From Austropuccinia psidii (taxonomy: Eukaryota; Basidiomycota; Pucciniomycetes; Pucciniales; Sphaerophragmiaceae): a DNA stretch of 64,000 nt. Made by a program: the position numbers and the translations under genes. The first letter of the stretch is position 1; every line of letters begins with the position of its first letter. Of the stretch, positions 11,722-22,893 are shown piece after piece. The DNA is taken from NCBI GenBank assembly GCA_023105745.1, contig JALGQZ010000002.1, forward strand, positions 82,911,785-82,975,784, in the 5' to 3' direction. Under the pieces are notes generated by a model, which had not been told where the DNA came from, ran no database searches, and was given only the letters and a program-made list of their open reading frames with translations.

Positions 11722-13891
11722 TGTAAGGTTTTTCTATGAAACTCTTGATAATAGTAGAAATATCAAGAGTACTATGACTGTCCTCAGTAGAAATATATAA
11801 TATAACAAAATATTATAGCCACAAGTTTAAATATAATTATTAAAAATAATTATATATAAAAAAATAAATTTAATTATTATTATAAAAATATAATAATAAA
11901 AAAAATAATAATTATAATAAATTATAATTATTCTATTATTGTTATAGTCACTGACAGTTATAACAATAAGAAGTGTAAAGCTCTTAATGAGACAATTACA
12001 CGTGGAAAATATGAATATTAACCACTTAAAAATAATATAAATATTATTTATAAAAGAATTAAGACACACACTGTGCAGAAATAATTCTTATAGAATAAAA
12101 TTCTATATAAAAAAACTAATACTAGATAAAAAAGATATAGAACTTTAGAGAAAACTTACTTATAATATTTATTTAATACAACAAGTCAAACAACAACAGT
12201 TATTATATTAAATAATGATTATAAGTTAAAAACACGCCAAAAATCAATAATTTTGAAGATAAAACAACCTTTCATAATAAAATTATGATTAAAGAGTTTT
12301 TAAGAGCAATTTGTGGATTTTTAAAAGATATTTAAGATGATTAATTTTATATAATAAAATATATTATTGGTGATTACAACAATAATCTAAATTCTATGAT
12401 TTCAATTCTTTAATTTTAATTAATAAAGAATAAAATAGCTTAAGAAGTATTTTAATAATAAGATTTTATATTTAATAAAACTTTACCTGTTTAAATTTCT
12501 AATATGATTGGATTGATAATGAATGATGGACAAAAACAGTGATGAAAAGACTCTTTTTATGCCTTCAGAGCAGCTCTCATGATTCATAATGAATATAGAG
12601 GGCGTGCTCAGGTCAAAACTGAAAACCCATGCTTAAAAATAAATTTCTTAACTTAAGGTAACTTATTTTTAATTCCAATTTAAAGTTATCAGTGTTATTC
12701 TTATCTCCATGTAACTTTAATCCTCATTTAAACTAATTATTTTAAGTTTTCAATATAAATAAGCTTATTTATATTAAAGTTTATCACATGAACAACTTAA
12801 AAATATAGTTTAAAGCAGAAATCTCTTAAACTCAATTTTTAATTAATTTTTAAAGAAATTATAATTTTCTTTGAGCTTTAATTGAAAGAGTAAATTTCCA
12901 GGCTAATTACCCAGGAAATTTATTTATGAAACATACCCAAAATTTAATTTATATGTAGATAATATTAAATTGTAAGCTGTGTGAAGTTTCCAAGCAAATC
13001 CATTGAGAATTGGATTTTTAATGAATTTTTGAAGTTATTGCTATTTTTCCACGTAAAATAGCAATACACACCAAACCTTAACTTTTGATAAGGTTTTAAT
13101 GCTTGTAACCTTAAAGTTTTAAGCTTAATTAAGCTTTGACAGTTCTTAAAACCTTAAATTCAAGCCTGCATATTGGGATTTACCCTTTGGCAGCTTGAAA
13201 TTCCTGTCTAATTTGGGATAAAACCAGTTTAAACTTTAATGTTGGATCAAAGTCTAATCTTAAAGTTTAAATCAGGTTGGAAATCCTCCAATACAGGTGG
13301 AAAACCTTAATTGAATCCTTGCAGATACAAAAAGTTGGGTACCCCAGCTCTATTTGGTCTTTTTCCTTTGTCCCACCTTTTTGCGTGGATTTTGCCCTTT
13401 TATTTATTTAAAGCCATACTATGGCCTTAAACCCTTTTAAATTGAGCTCACGCAGGATTTACATTCTGTATGGCAAATCCTTAGCCAATTCAGTAAATAT
13501 ACACCACACCTCAATTTTAACTAAAATCTTGGTAATTTTGCATAAACCTTATGCAACTTTAAATTTAAGCTTATTTAAGCTTAAATTTAACAATTTTAAA
13601 AAAATGTTAAAAAAGTTACATTAGTACTGTGAGATTCTTAAATCTTCTAATAACATAAGAAATAAGTGTTTTTGGGTATAACACCTTATTGATGTACCCT
13701 AGGTTATTTTTGGTGTAGAATCCACAAATGACATAATATTTATAACTTTGTTTATCCAAAAAAAAGTTATACTTATTTTTTGTTATTTTTTATTTTAAAT
13801 TCAATTAAAAAGTCTATTGAAGACAAATTTAAATGTGTATAAAGTTATTTGTGGCCTTATGGGTATGTTATACATACCTCACAGGATCACA
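11722..13891 (-). mobile_element. Solo LTR, B family (B1)
   Basis: A 2170-bp LTR in minus orientation. On the + strand it starts TGTAAGGTTTTTCTATGAAAC and ends CATACCTCACAGGATCACA, matching the ends of B2 (37419 and 50016). Identical 5-bp duplications flank it. It sits inside the SNF2 pseudogene, between the motif Ia part and the DEAQ box. The left part (11800-12450) is extremely AT-rich. No coding sequence is present, so this is what remains after recombination between two LTRs. Confidence 0.85.
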
Positions 13892-13896
13892 ACCTC
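13892..13896. repeat. Target duplication ACCTC, right copy
   Basis: Matches 11717-11721 exactly and marks the right border of solo LTR B1. Confidence 0.85.
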
Positions 13897-14935
13897 TACA
13901 TCATGCATATTTAAAATCAATTGGCATTGTATAATTTTGGATGAAGCACAGAAAGTGTCTGAGCTTTGAATAATTCAAATTACCTATTATATCCAATAAC
14001 CCTCCCCCATCTTATAGCTATATTTGCTCTCAATACAGTGCCACTCACCATGCCATTAATAGCCTCCTATCATCCTGTTGAATATGTTTAATGGGCACAC
14101 CTATTAACAACACTTTTTATGACCTTTTGGGTATAATATCATTCATCACCCAACCCCAGAGCTCAGATCAAGATAACTGGTCACCATTAATCCTTAGTAG
14201 TCTTTCCAAAGGTAGCAATGATTTTTTGCATTTGGTTTTGGGGCCTTTAAGCTTGCACTGCACCAAAACCACACATCTCAAATCCCTCCCCACAATTTGC
14301 CATCACTATGAACTCCTCCCACTTAACCCAACAATGCAGAAATAATATTCCACATTATACAAAGAATTCCTATCATCCAAAAGCAAAGGACCAGGAGAAT
14401 TTGTCAGAAATATTAATAAGTTGCAAATATGTTTTAACCATCATATTATGATTAACAGTATGGCAGATGTGGATTTGGAAGACCATGAGGGCAGGAGCAC
14501 TCAGGATAACTCCTCAACAATCACCCAAACTATTGTGGATGTGGAAACATTCATGATGAGTAGTAAAATTGCACACCTCCTAAAAAGCTTACTGAAGAAC
14601 AAACAATAAAAGTGTGGTCCAACCAAATCAGTGTTTTACACCCCATGGACCCGATTTCTTTATTTGTGAGCTAATTCTAATATGCATCCATTACCAAGTG
14701 AATCCATCTGACCATTTTTTTATGGTAGAATTGGTATTGCACTTGCCTATCACTCTATCCTTTCAGCACAAATTGATGGAACAATTACATCCCAGGTTCA
14801 GGAGAAGGCCCTGGAGAATTTCTTCAATAATCCTTAATTTGAAGTACTCATTGCATTCATTGCCACAGCTGGAACTGGCCTCAACATAACTTGCACTAAT
14901 ATTGTCTATTTAATGGTTAGGGGACCCCCAAACCT
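13897..14935 (+). pseudogene. SNF2-type helicase pseudogene, C-terminal part
   Basis: Continuation of the helicase beyond LTR B1. Near 13920 the + strand encodes WHCIILDEAQK (motif II, DEAQ for the usual DEAH). Near 14085 it has GTPINNTFYDLLGIISFIT (motif III region), then LKSLPTICHHYELLPLNP and LYKEFLSSKSKGPGEF, and near 14600 a SNF2 C-terminal lobe: VFYTPWT, IDGTITSQVQEKALENFF, ATAGTGLNITCTNIVYLM (motif V). Homology stops just after motif V near 14920, so motif VI (Q..GR..R) is missing. Several stops and frame changes are present. Confidence 0.8.
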
Positions 14936-15499
14936 CTACCCCAATTTTAGGAATCTGACATCCACCTTTCCAGGAGCCCAGCCATTTAGGCTTAGGCTGT
15001 TGAGTGACTCCATCATATTTGCCAACAATGACCTGTGAAGGTCATTCACTATATCACTCCTCATTCAGTAGAGGTCAACATGTGGAAGGTACCTTTCAAG
15101 CTCATCTATTTCCCTGATTGTATTACTATTCTGAAATCTTTCTTTATGGGAATCCGATATTCCAATCACCAATAGGTCCAAGAAAAGAAAAACTCATTAA
15201 CTGCATGAGCCTTCCTGATATTATCTAATTTGTGTTTGACAAAGCTGATAACTCCTTTTCACCCCATCATAGGTCCACAATTTTGAACACCATGAGCGGG
15301 ATCAAACTTCTTCAATATTTCCTCAATCAAAATGAGCAATAGAGTATTGTTTATAAGGGAGACAGTGATAAATTCCAACTCATATTGTTTATCTTATAAC
15401 TTATTTAGCAATTTGTTGCATATTTAAGAAATAATAATCAGATTGTATTAAACCTGCACAAATAATTTGCAACAGTTTAATGTGTAACTGTGCTATACA
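14936..15499. other. No supported gene
   Basis: Sequence between the broken helicase and the minus-strand gene. A + frame with scattered stops (KLIYFPDCITILKSFFMG near 15100) looks like a decayed coding stretch, but I cannot assign it. Confidence 0.3.
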
Positions 15500-17536
15500 T
15501 TTATCTTACTAAGTTATTGCATAGAATCCCTATTCATGCTGCTAACTGGCATTTTAAGGATCTTGAGGGTGATAGTCTCCATCTTACTACAATCTTTGAG
15601 CCAATCTTGATCAAATACCTAAAAAGATAGCCCTTCAGGAATATCACCATCATCTATTGATCTAATTTCTGGCAATATATCAATAGTTTTTTGCCCTTTT
15701 TTTAATCCAATTATAAAACTCTATTTCTCTATCAATTTTTAATACCAACTCATTAAATAAGCATGCATTCCAGTGTAATCCCACTCTGTGGTAAGCTTGA
15801 CGTCCATTTTCCACTACCTCCCCAGTATCTGAGCATATTTGAGGGTCATTAAATTGTGATGCTAGAATGGGACCATTCACAACACTTCTCACAGGTCTGC
15901 ACACCATCAATTATATTATCATCAGACTTACTTCAAAGTGAAGAAGAGATACAGTAACTAACCCTTTGATGAACCTTTGTGAGCTTTTGATTCTCCTTCT
16001 TTTTTACCAAATACTCCGCATCCTTTTTAATAGACTTCAATTCTCTTTTCAAATAAGTGAAATATTGCTCCATTGAAGCTGCCACAACCCCATAGCTATT
16101 ATGCTCCTTATTCCAACAGTAATGATTATACCTGGTGCTGACAAGTGTGAGATGGAAGGTACAGTAAAGCACCATAGAAATCAACTTGTTGAACGGATGG
16201 TTCCATGAGCTCTCCCAGTCCCAACTTATGGAGCTCATTTTTGAAGTAGCTTTGGAAACCCTGAGACTGAACCTGTGTTGATGGCTCATTGAAAACATCC
16301 TTGGCAACATATCCCAGATGACCAGAAACTTGAATCACAATTTCATGCGCTTCTGTGCTGGGTGGTGCTTGTAGTGAGGAAAAATCCTTATCCCTTTCTT
16401 TGAGTAGGAACAGACAATGGGCATGTACAGCTGATCTCATCCCATGGAAATTTTCTGGAAGTTCCGCTTTAAGCCATTTTTGTTGCTCCTTCTGGCTTGC
16501 TTGTTTCACCACATTGTGAGCTTTGTGGGCCTTGTTCCTTCGCTGTCTCATCTTGGATTGATCAAGCATACTCCAGGAAAGGGGCATTTGAGGATGGGTG
16601 AGCTCACTATTTGACTGAGTGCCCTCCTCATGAACCATGAAATTGTCCCTCCTTGGTTCATCATTTGTTTCACTGTGATTGGGAGACATGTTCTCATCCT
16701 CATCATCCACAATTTTTTCTCTTGATGAGCTGTCATGAGCTGTTCTTGGTTTGGAGGAATATGGATGATGACATCCAGTGAATTTCTCTTTATTAACCAG
16801 AGGTGAAGATGCATAAAGTTCATCACCTGCCATGCAAATCATCAGTTAACACATCAAAAAATTAATAAAGACTGGTCATACTCACAATCTTCAATTGGCT
16901 CCTGAGATTGTACTTACTTGCCTTTAGGTGCCATATCTAACCCATGAAACAAAAATATCAAATTGTGAAAAAGTTTATACTCCAACATCAAAATGACTTA
17001 CTTTGATGAAGAGTCAATCCTGGATTTCCCTCCAACAGACCACTCCAAGTAACATTTTCCAATGGTCTTTTTTGTCGCCTGCCATCAACCCACTTTTCAT
17101 CGCCCACATGAACCTGAGATCCCGATGGAATATTGAGGGTTGGCTGTTTACTTTGTCCAAAGGGATCCTGGGATGGGACTGGATTCCGACCAGGATTAAG
17201 GAGGAACTCACGTGGAAATTTCGATTGGGGATTAGCCTTTGAAGAGATTTCAGGTGTGCTTCCTGGCCCCTCAGACACATGCATTTGTGTATTAGTGGGA
17301 TTTGGGGGAATTGGAGTGACGGAAATATTTGGGATTGACCAAGTGCTTGAAGTTTGAGCCATTGCATTTCCCACATCAATGTTAAGACCTGATACATTCA
17401 TTGAGTATGCAATAGGGGTTGTGAGAGGAATGTTGGGACTCAATGATGAATGTGTTTGAACATATTCTATGCTAGATTCACTATCTGAGTCATCAACAGA
17501 ACCTGAACGGGATTTATATGCCTTGGAAGATGACAT
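15500..17536 (-). pseudogene. Repeat-family gene of unknown function, at least four exons, frameshifted
   Basis: Exon 1 (17536-about 16997) begins MSSSKAYKSRSGSVDDSDSE, is Ser/Pro/Asn-rich, and ends at a GTAAGT donor. A tiny exon near 16930-16915 (MAPKG) is followed by GCAAGT, read best as a GC-AG intron. The next exon starts after ATGGCAG at about 16828 (DELYASSPLVNKEKF), is rich in charged residues, and includes QKEQQKWLKAELPENFHGMR and KERDKDFSSLQAPPS. Near 16210 the frame shifts: WDWESSWNHPFNKLISMV and YLKRELKSIKKDAEYLVKKK continue in another frame to a GTTAGT donor near 15960. A last exon (from 15901) reads RSVVNGPILASQFNDPQICS and stops near 15680, with coding-like sequence beyond. Low-complexity N terminus and helical basic C terminus suggest a transposon accessory or DNA-binding protein, but no domain is recognised. 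I recall many paralogues in A. psidii. Confidence 0.6.
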
Positions 17537-18838
17537 AAGGGCTAAATACTACAGTAATATTTTCAACTTGATAAAACAGCTCAGTATTATGATCAAATAG
17601 AGTGATATGAGGTGAAAGCTTTTCAAATTTTTAATAGAGAAACTGTATGAATAGTAGGAACCAAGTCTCTTGTGGAAGTCTAATAAGACTATTTTTAGGA
17701 GAATTGTCCCTGCCTACTCTTGAGCTCCTCCGCTTTTGTTGGCAAACACACTGCACTTCCTACCAGCATATAATGTGATATTTCCTTGATCTCAAAGGGG
17801 AACCATCATCCATAAGTAATCAGATTCAATAAAAACTTACCCCTCCCCATTTTCACATTGTGTGAATTCTCCAAACTGCCAATATATGCATCTAAATTCC
17901 CCAGCATTCTATATCTGTATGAGGGTATATTCATGAAGGATTTACCCACAAAAGAGACATCACCTTTTCAAGAAAGGCAATACAGTCCAAATCACATTCC
18001 AACTGATTAAAAGCCCTCTGAACCCAAACCAAATACCAAGACTTTAGCTCCACTCCAAACGCTTATGTAATAGACTTATATTGTTATGTCTGTAATAAGG
18101 TTTGGACCATGTACAACGGCGTGCCAGCATACAAGGTTTAAATGTTAATCCCATCAGTTCAATGTTGACACATCACTAATGGAATGCCCCTCAAGCATCA
18201 AACCCGCAGTATCACCATGTGTAAATAAACTAGAATACGTATGAGAATTGAGCAGCATGGCATTTTACCCAAGTATGCTCCCTACTAATTCCCCGATCAA
18301 GATGTGATAAGTTACGCTTTATCCCTTGAAGCTAAGCCACCATTACAAATGGGATAAAATCCTCCACTGGCTCAAATCATATCCCCTTCATAAATAATCA
18401 CTCAATATTTTTCCCAATTAATCACACTCCTAAGCACTTGCACATCAACCATAGATATTTATAAAAAAACAAACCTTATTCACGATTCCCACAACAATGT
18501 CAGCCTGCCTCTATTCCTCAATGCGTATATGCATGTATCAACACTGCTAAACTCAAACACACTTTTCCCCTGAGGGTGATAGGCAGGGAGTTGCCTTCAC
18601 ACCTTTCCAATATAAACATCACATTAAAAATCTCAAATCAGCCATTTCACCCAAATCTCTTCCAAAAATCCCTACTTCTGCATCAGTATCTGAGTGCCCA
18701 CAAATTCTTTTGGATCAAATTTCCCCAGCTTATCATTCTCAATTGACCTAAATCACATTCTCCACACCACCAGGTCCCACTTCAACTGCACAGAAACCAT
18801 ACAGTGGCAGTCCAAACCTTCCCCCACGAGAACTTGGA
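17537..18838. other. Intergenic stretch between divergent transposon genes
   Basis: Lies between the starts of the minus-strand unknown gene and the plus-strand transposase pseudogene. It holds no long open frame. It could carry a shared promoter, but no clear TATA box or repeat stands out. Confidence 0.35.
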
Positions 18839-21642
18839 ATGATTATATCTGCCATTCTATCATTAGGGTATAATATACTCCGCAGGGCTTCACGCATTCT
18901 CAACCCCTCCCTGAACCTGCTTATAAATTCCAGTATCTCAATCTCAGGTAGTCACCCCACTCCTGCATTCCGAAAACCTCAAGATCTCAGTACCATATTT
19001 GAGAATCTCCAATTGGAGCCAGTGATACAAAACTATATATGTTTTCCTCAATGTTTCTTTATTAATGGCCTTACTGAATCTGTCACAACTGACCAACCCC
19101 ACTGTCAATTCCATAATTACTCAAATGATCATGATCCTCCTTGCACACAATCATTAGGCAAATTCATCAATTCATTTGAACCCCACACCCAAAACACAAC
19201 CAACATCAAAAAAACATTTATACCAACAAAACATCTCATTTATCAACCATTCAAAAATTGGCTTGCCAGATTTCTCTAGCAAGCTGGAATTATGGAAATT
19301 CTGAATCAACATCAACAATCCCAAATTCCCAAAGTTTCCCCCAAATATGACATCTGGGATGGATTGGTCTGGAGACGCTTCACTGGCATTAGAAATATCA
19401 ATGACCCCCGATTCATGTTCATACTCAGTGCATTGGCCTTCTTCATTTGAGTGAACTGGTTTAATGCACATGGAAATTCAACCTGGTTGGCCATCATTGG
19501 ACCTATCATGCTTATTTTTCTTAATCTCCCCCCAAGTGAAAGATTGAAGCCAGAGAATGTCTATGTTGCAGGAATAATCCCTGGTCCAAAGGATCCAACT
19601 TCCCTTCAATTGAATTACTTATTAATTCCATTCATCAAGGAGCTCAAAGAGCTATGGCAAGGTTACCATTTTCCACCCACCTCAACAAGTCCTTCAGGAT
19701 CCTTTATCCATGTGGCCATCCTCACAGCCATTGTGGATGTGGTTGCCATGTGCAGTATTGCTTGATTTATTTCTCATTAAGGCAAACACTTTTTTAATTT
19801 TTGCACTATTCACAACGCTCAAATTGAAGAAATTGGTCCTCAATTTCACTACACACGCTCCTACCAAAATCATAAATCAACTATTGTGAAATGGCTTTGG
19901 GCATCCCCATAACAAAGATAAACAATTTTCTCTGAGTATGGAGTGTGATATTCAATTTTGGAAGACCTTCCATATTGGGATGCAATCAGAATGGTTAATC
20001 TTGACATAATGCATAACTTAATACTTGGAATTTTGAAGGATCATGCAACTTTCAAATTGTACATTCCAGAGTCCAAATCAAAAATTTACTTCAGGTCCCA
20101 CAGGAATTCCAATGACACCAACAGTTCAGACTCAGATTCTATGACCTCCAACAGCTCTCTTGATCAAATCACATTGAGAAAGGCCCACTACCTGAGAAGA
20201 GAGGTAGTGAAAATAATAAATGAATCACTCCCCACTACTTCCACCCAAAATAATTACCTCCCAATGCCCACCCCTCACACGCAACATCCATCTAGTGGTT
20301 CTGCAGAGATTCCATCATTTGATATGGATTAAATCCCCTCTGAATTGGATATCAGTGCACTGAGTGATCACCAGATCAAGGGTGAGGCTCTGGAGAATCT
20401 CCAACAAATCATATCTGATACCATAATTGCCTCATCATGGACAAGGTTACCCTGCAAAATGGGTTCCCCCTCTCATGGTAGTTTAAAAGCCGCTGAATGG
20501 GTTCTCTTATACAAGGTCTATATTCGACTTTTAATGCTCAGTCAACAGATGTCATTAGATGAACAAAAGTCCCCCAACACTCAAAGAAAAATGGGTCAAT
20601 CAGAAGAACTTGCAAATGAACTAAGCAAGAATACATTCCACTTGATTAGTGCTATCAACATTGCCACAAGGTGGACTGTTTCAATGGATGATGCAACTTA
20701 ATTTGCTGAACATTGGAAAAAATTCTGCCTTTCCAATCAACACCTGTTCCCAAAACAGAAAAGTAAACCAAATCATCATTTTGCTGATAATATTCCAGAA
20801 CTCTTCTAACATTGGGGCCCAGTACAAGCCTCAGCCACATGTGGTTATGAGCGCTTGATTAGAGTATTTTCAAAGATGCCAACAAATAAATAAATATGTA
20901 TGTTAATTAATAAGAGAAATATATTCACATTGATTAAACACATGAACTGAATAAGAGTAGTTTCTTGAAACTCTGAATAGATGATATAGATAAAAACTTA
21001 CTTCAACATATCTTTTGATGTTCCAATCTTTCTGTTCTGCTGAAATCCCCATCCATCCCATGTGAAATAAAACAACTTTTCAAATCACAGCTGCCTGCCC
21101 TGTTCAATCACCAAAAATATAACAAAACATACCACCATGACCAACAAAATTATGATTTTCTGGTTGAGTACTTACAGAATTTTCATTCAACAAGGGAAAT
21201 AGTTGAATGGATCAGCTTAGACACTACCATACAATCCACAAGTTTTCCCACTCCAAAGATGGTCTCACCTTGGTATTCTCCAGTTTCAAAAATTAATATT
21301 GGGATCAATATATTTTCAACTGAATCCAAAAATGTCAGAAACAGTGTGATATGTTTTCTGAGGTGTAAATCACAGAAATTTGGTATTATTAATAGCATTT
21401 TTAAAGTCTCTGAGTCATCTTTCATGCTGAAAAATAACTTTCTGATCTTAAAAACTTTGAAGATTGATGGGAATTTCTTACCAGATTGGCCACATCTCAA
21501 TATTTATAAAGCTGTTGGTTTTGATGATGGAAACTTTATTATATCTGAAGAAGAAATAGAAGGTCACTGGGGATTGTATGATAACAAAGTGATTTCATGT
21601 GGGCTGCTTGTAATTCTAAAACCATTATTTCATGATATTTAG
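18839..21642 (+). pseudogene. CACTA (EnSpm) Tnp2-like transposase pseudogene
   Basis: DDE transposase of the CACTA superfamily, decayed. In order: ENLQLEPVIQNYICFPQC (a zinc-like start), LIYQPFKNWLARFL near 19230, YDIWDGLVWRRFTGIRN near 19350, WFNAHGNSTWLAIIGPIML (19451-19520), LNLPPSERLKPENVYVAGIIPG, then after several stops ILEDLPYWDAIRMVNLDIMHNL (19958-20020), KAAEWVLLYKVYIRLLML (about 20490), HHFADNIPELF and GYERLIRVF (about 20780-20870). An intron spans about 20890-21050. The C-terminal exon is open from about 21060 to 21642 (NFHSTREIVEWISLDTT, FLPDWPHLNIYKAVGF) and matches the right-hand copy at 62955-63542. It has at least five in-frame stops. The order of blocks matches basidiomycete Tnp2 proteins (established family knowledge). 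Confidence 0.85.
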
Positions 21643-22084
21643 TCTCCACTTTTTGCTGAAAATATAGTGACACAAAAATGCAAATCTCTCAGATTCATTA
21701 GGAATTTTGCTAAAAAAAATAACTGCGTCAACATTTAGTGACAGTGACATGTCATTGTGACAAGCAAATCCCATTATTTCACATTTCCACAAAGAAATTA
21801 CTCCTTTGATGTTGGGTACGGTGTGAATAAGCCAATTGCAATGATCAAATGGGCCACACACTCACATATCATAGGATCTAAAATGACACAACTAAACCAT
21901 CATCACGCTGGAAGGGGAATAGGCACATCATCCAAGTGGGCCTCATCATTACATTGCATCCATGAGAGTTTGGATGTGTGTAAGTGGCATGGAGCTGGTC
22001 ACATGCCCTAATGAGTGCTTTTTGCAGGTAGGTTTCAGAAAATTACATCTGCACATGCTCTTGGCTTCTTGCGCATGTCTCACA

Positions 22085-22140
22085 CTTATGCACCCGCCCC
22101 TGCTACTGCACAAGCACCCGCGCCTGCACCTGCACCCCCT
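22085..22140 (+). repeat. Short C-rich tandem repeat near CACTA end
   Basis: Several copies of CACCYGCNCCTG-like units (CACCCGCGCCTGCACCTGCACC). It occupies the same place, relative to the transposase end, as the GT-rich minisatellite at 62555-62690 in the other copy but reads as its complement, so both derive from one subterminal repeat. Confidence 0.6.
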
Positions 22141-22454
22141 GCAAATGGTCAATGCCACTTGACATTAGGTGCTCACATGATTTGCCTTTGTGTGCATGTG
22201 TCACACCCATGCACCCGCAGTATTGTGCATCAGGCTCCACCAGTGTCACACACTAAGGCAGAGTGCTTTGGGGGACCTGGGAAGTCAAAAAACCCTTTTC
22301 TACATCAATACTGGCTGAAGGAGCTCTTTGATCTGTGTGTGGAAACAGGAAGGTCTTGTGTGATTTTTACCAACCTTTGGATGGTTGCGGGAGGATCAGG
22401 TGGTGAGGAATCTCAGTTGAAGGCACAGAGGAACCAATATTTGTGGATGTCACA

Positions 22455-22573
22455 GGATTTGGTGTAAGACCAGAGTGTGACATATTCTCAACATTAGCTT
22501 TATGTTTGCTTGACTTTTATCCTGCTTGATGTGAATTCAATCATCAAAGATTGATGCAAAATTTGCCCTGGTG
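22455..22573 (+). mobile_element. Right terminus of CACTA copy 1, decayed
   Basis: Reverse complement of the terminus at 62225-62370. It keeps CCAGAGTGTGAC, TTTTATCCTGCTTGA and a terminal AAATTTGCCCTGGTG (against GATTTGCCCCAGTG in copy 2). Nearly every CpG of copy 2 here is CpA or TpG. Directly after 22573 the sequence becomes gag-pol of gypsy copy A2 (ATTAATGCCCAAATT), so the transposon entered that gag. Its left end is not recognised in the window. Confidence 0.75.
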
Positions 22574-22893
22574 ATTAATGCCCAAATTAACAACATTGAT
22601 TTAATATATGAATTTCTAGCTGTAAATGCAAATTTACCACCATTTGAAACATCTGATAAAATCCCCATAACTATACAATATTCCAAAACAAATAGAACCA
22701 AACCTTCAAAAGGAATGGGATATACAGCTGTAAAATCAAGTATAAGTATTGTTATTGTAGAGAACCAAGGGGCAAAATTAAACCTGGAAACAGGAGAATA
22801 ATGCACCTGTGTTGGAAAAAACTACTTACAAAACGTTATACCAGATTGGGAAGAAGAACATATACCAATACAAGGAGTTAAATTTATTAATTC
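22574..22893 (+). pseudogene. Gypsy copy A2, gag-protease fragment
   Basis: Homologous to element A from about 43562 (TINAQINN-like, then RTKPSKGMGYTAVKSSISIV). The protease motif DTGAY of element A is ETGE-stop here (near 22790), so the catalytic Asp is lost. On the left the fragment is cut by the CACTA terminus at 22573, and on the right by a solo LTR at 22894. The 5' LTR and first part of gag should lie left of the CACTA insertion, outside the window, or be deleted. Confidence 0.8.

Noticed and set aside
11827..12069. Minus-strand 80-codon frame of Ile/Tyr/Asn/Phe
   Set aside because: Sits in the extremely AT-rich tail of solo LTR B1; product of base composition.
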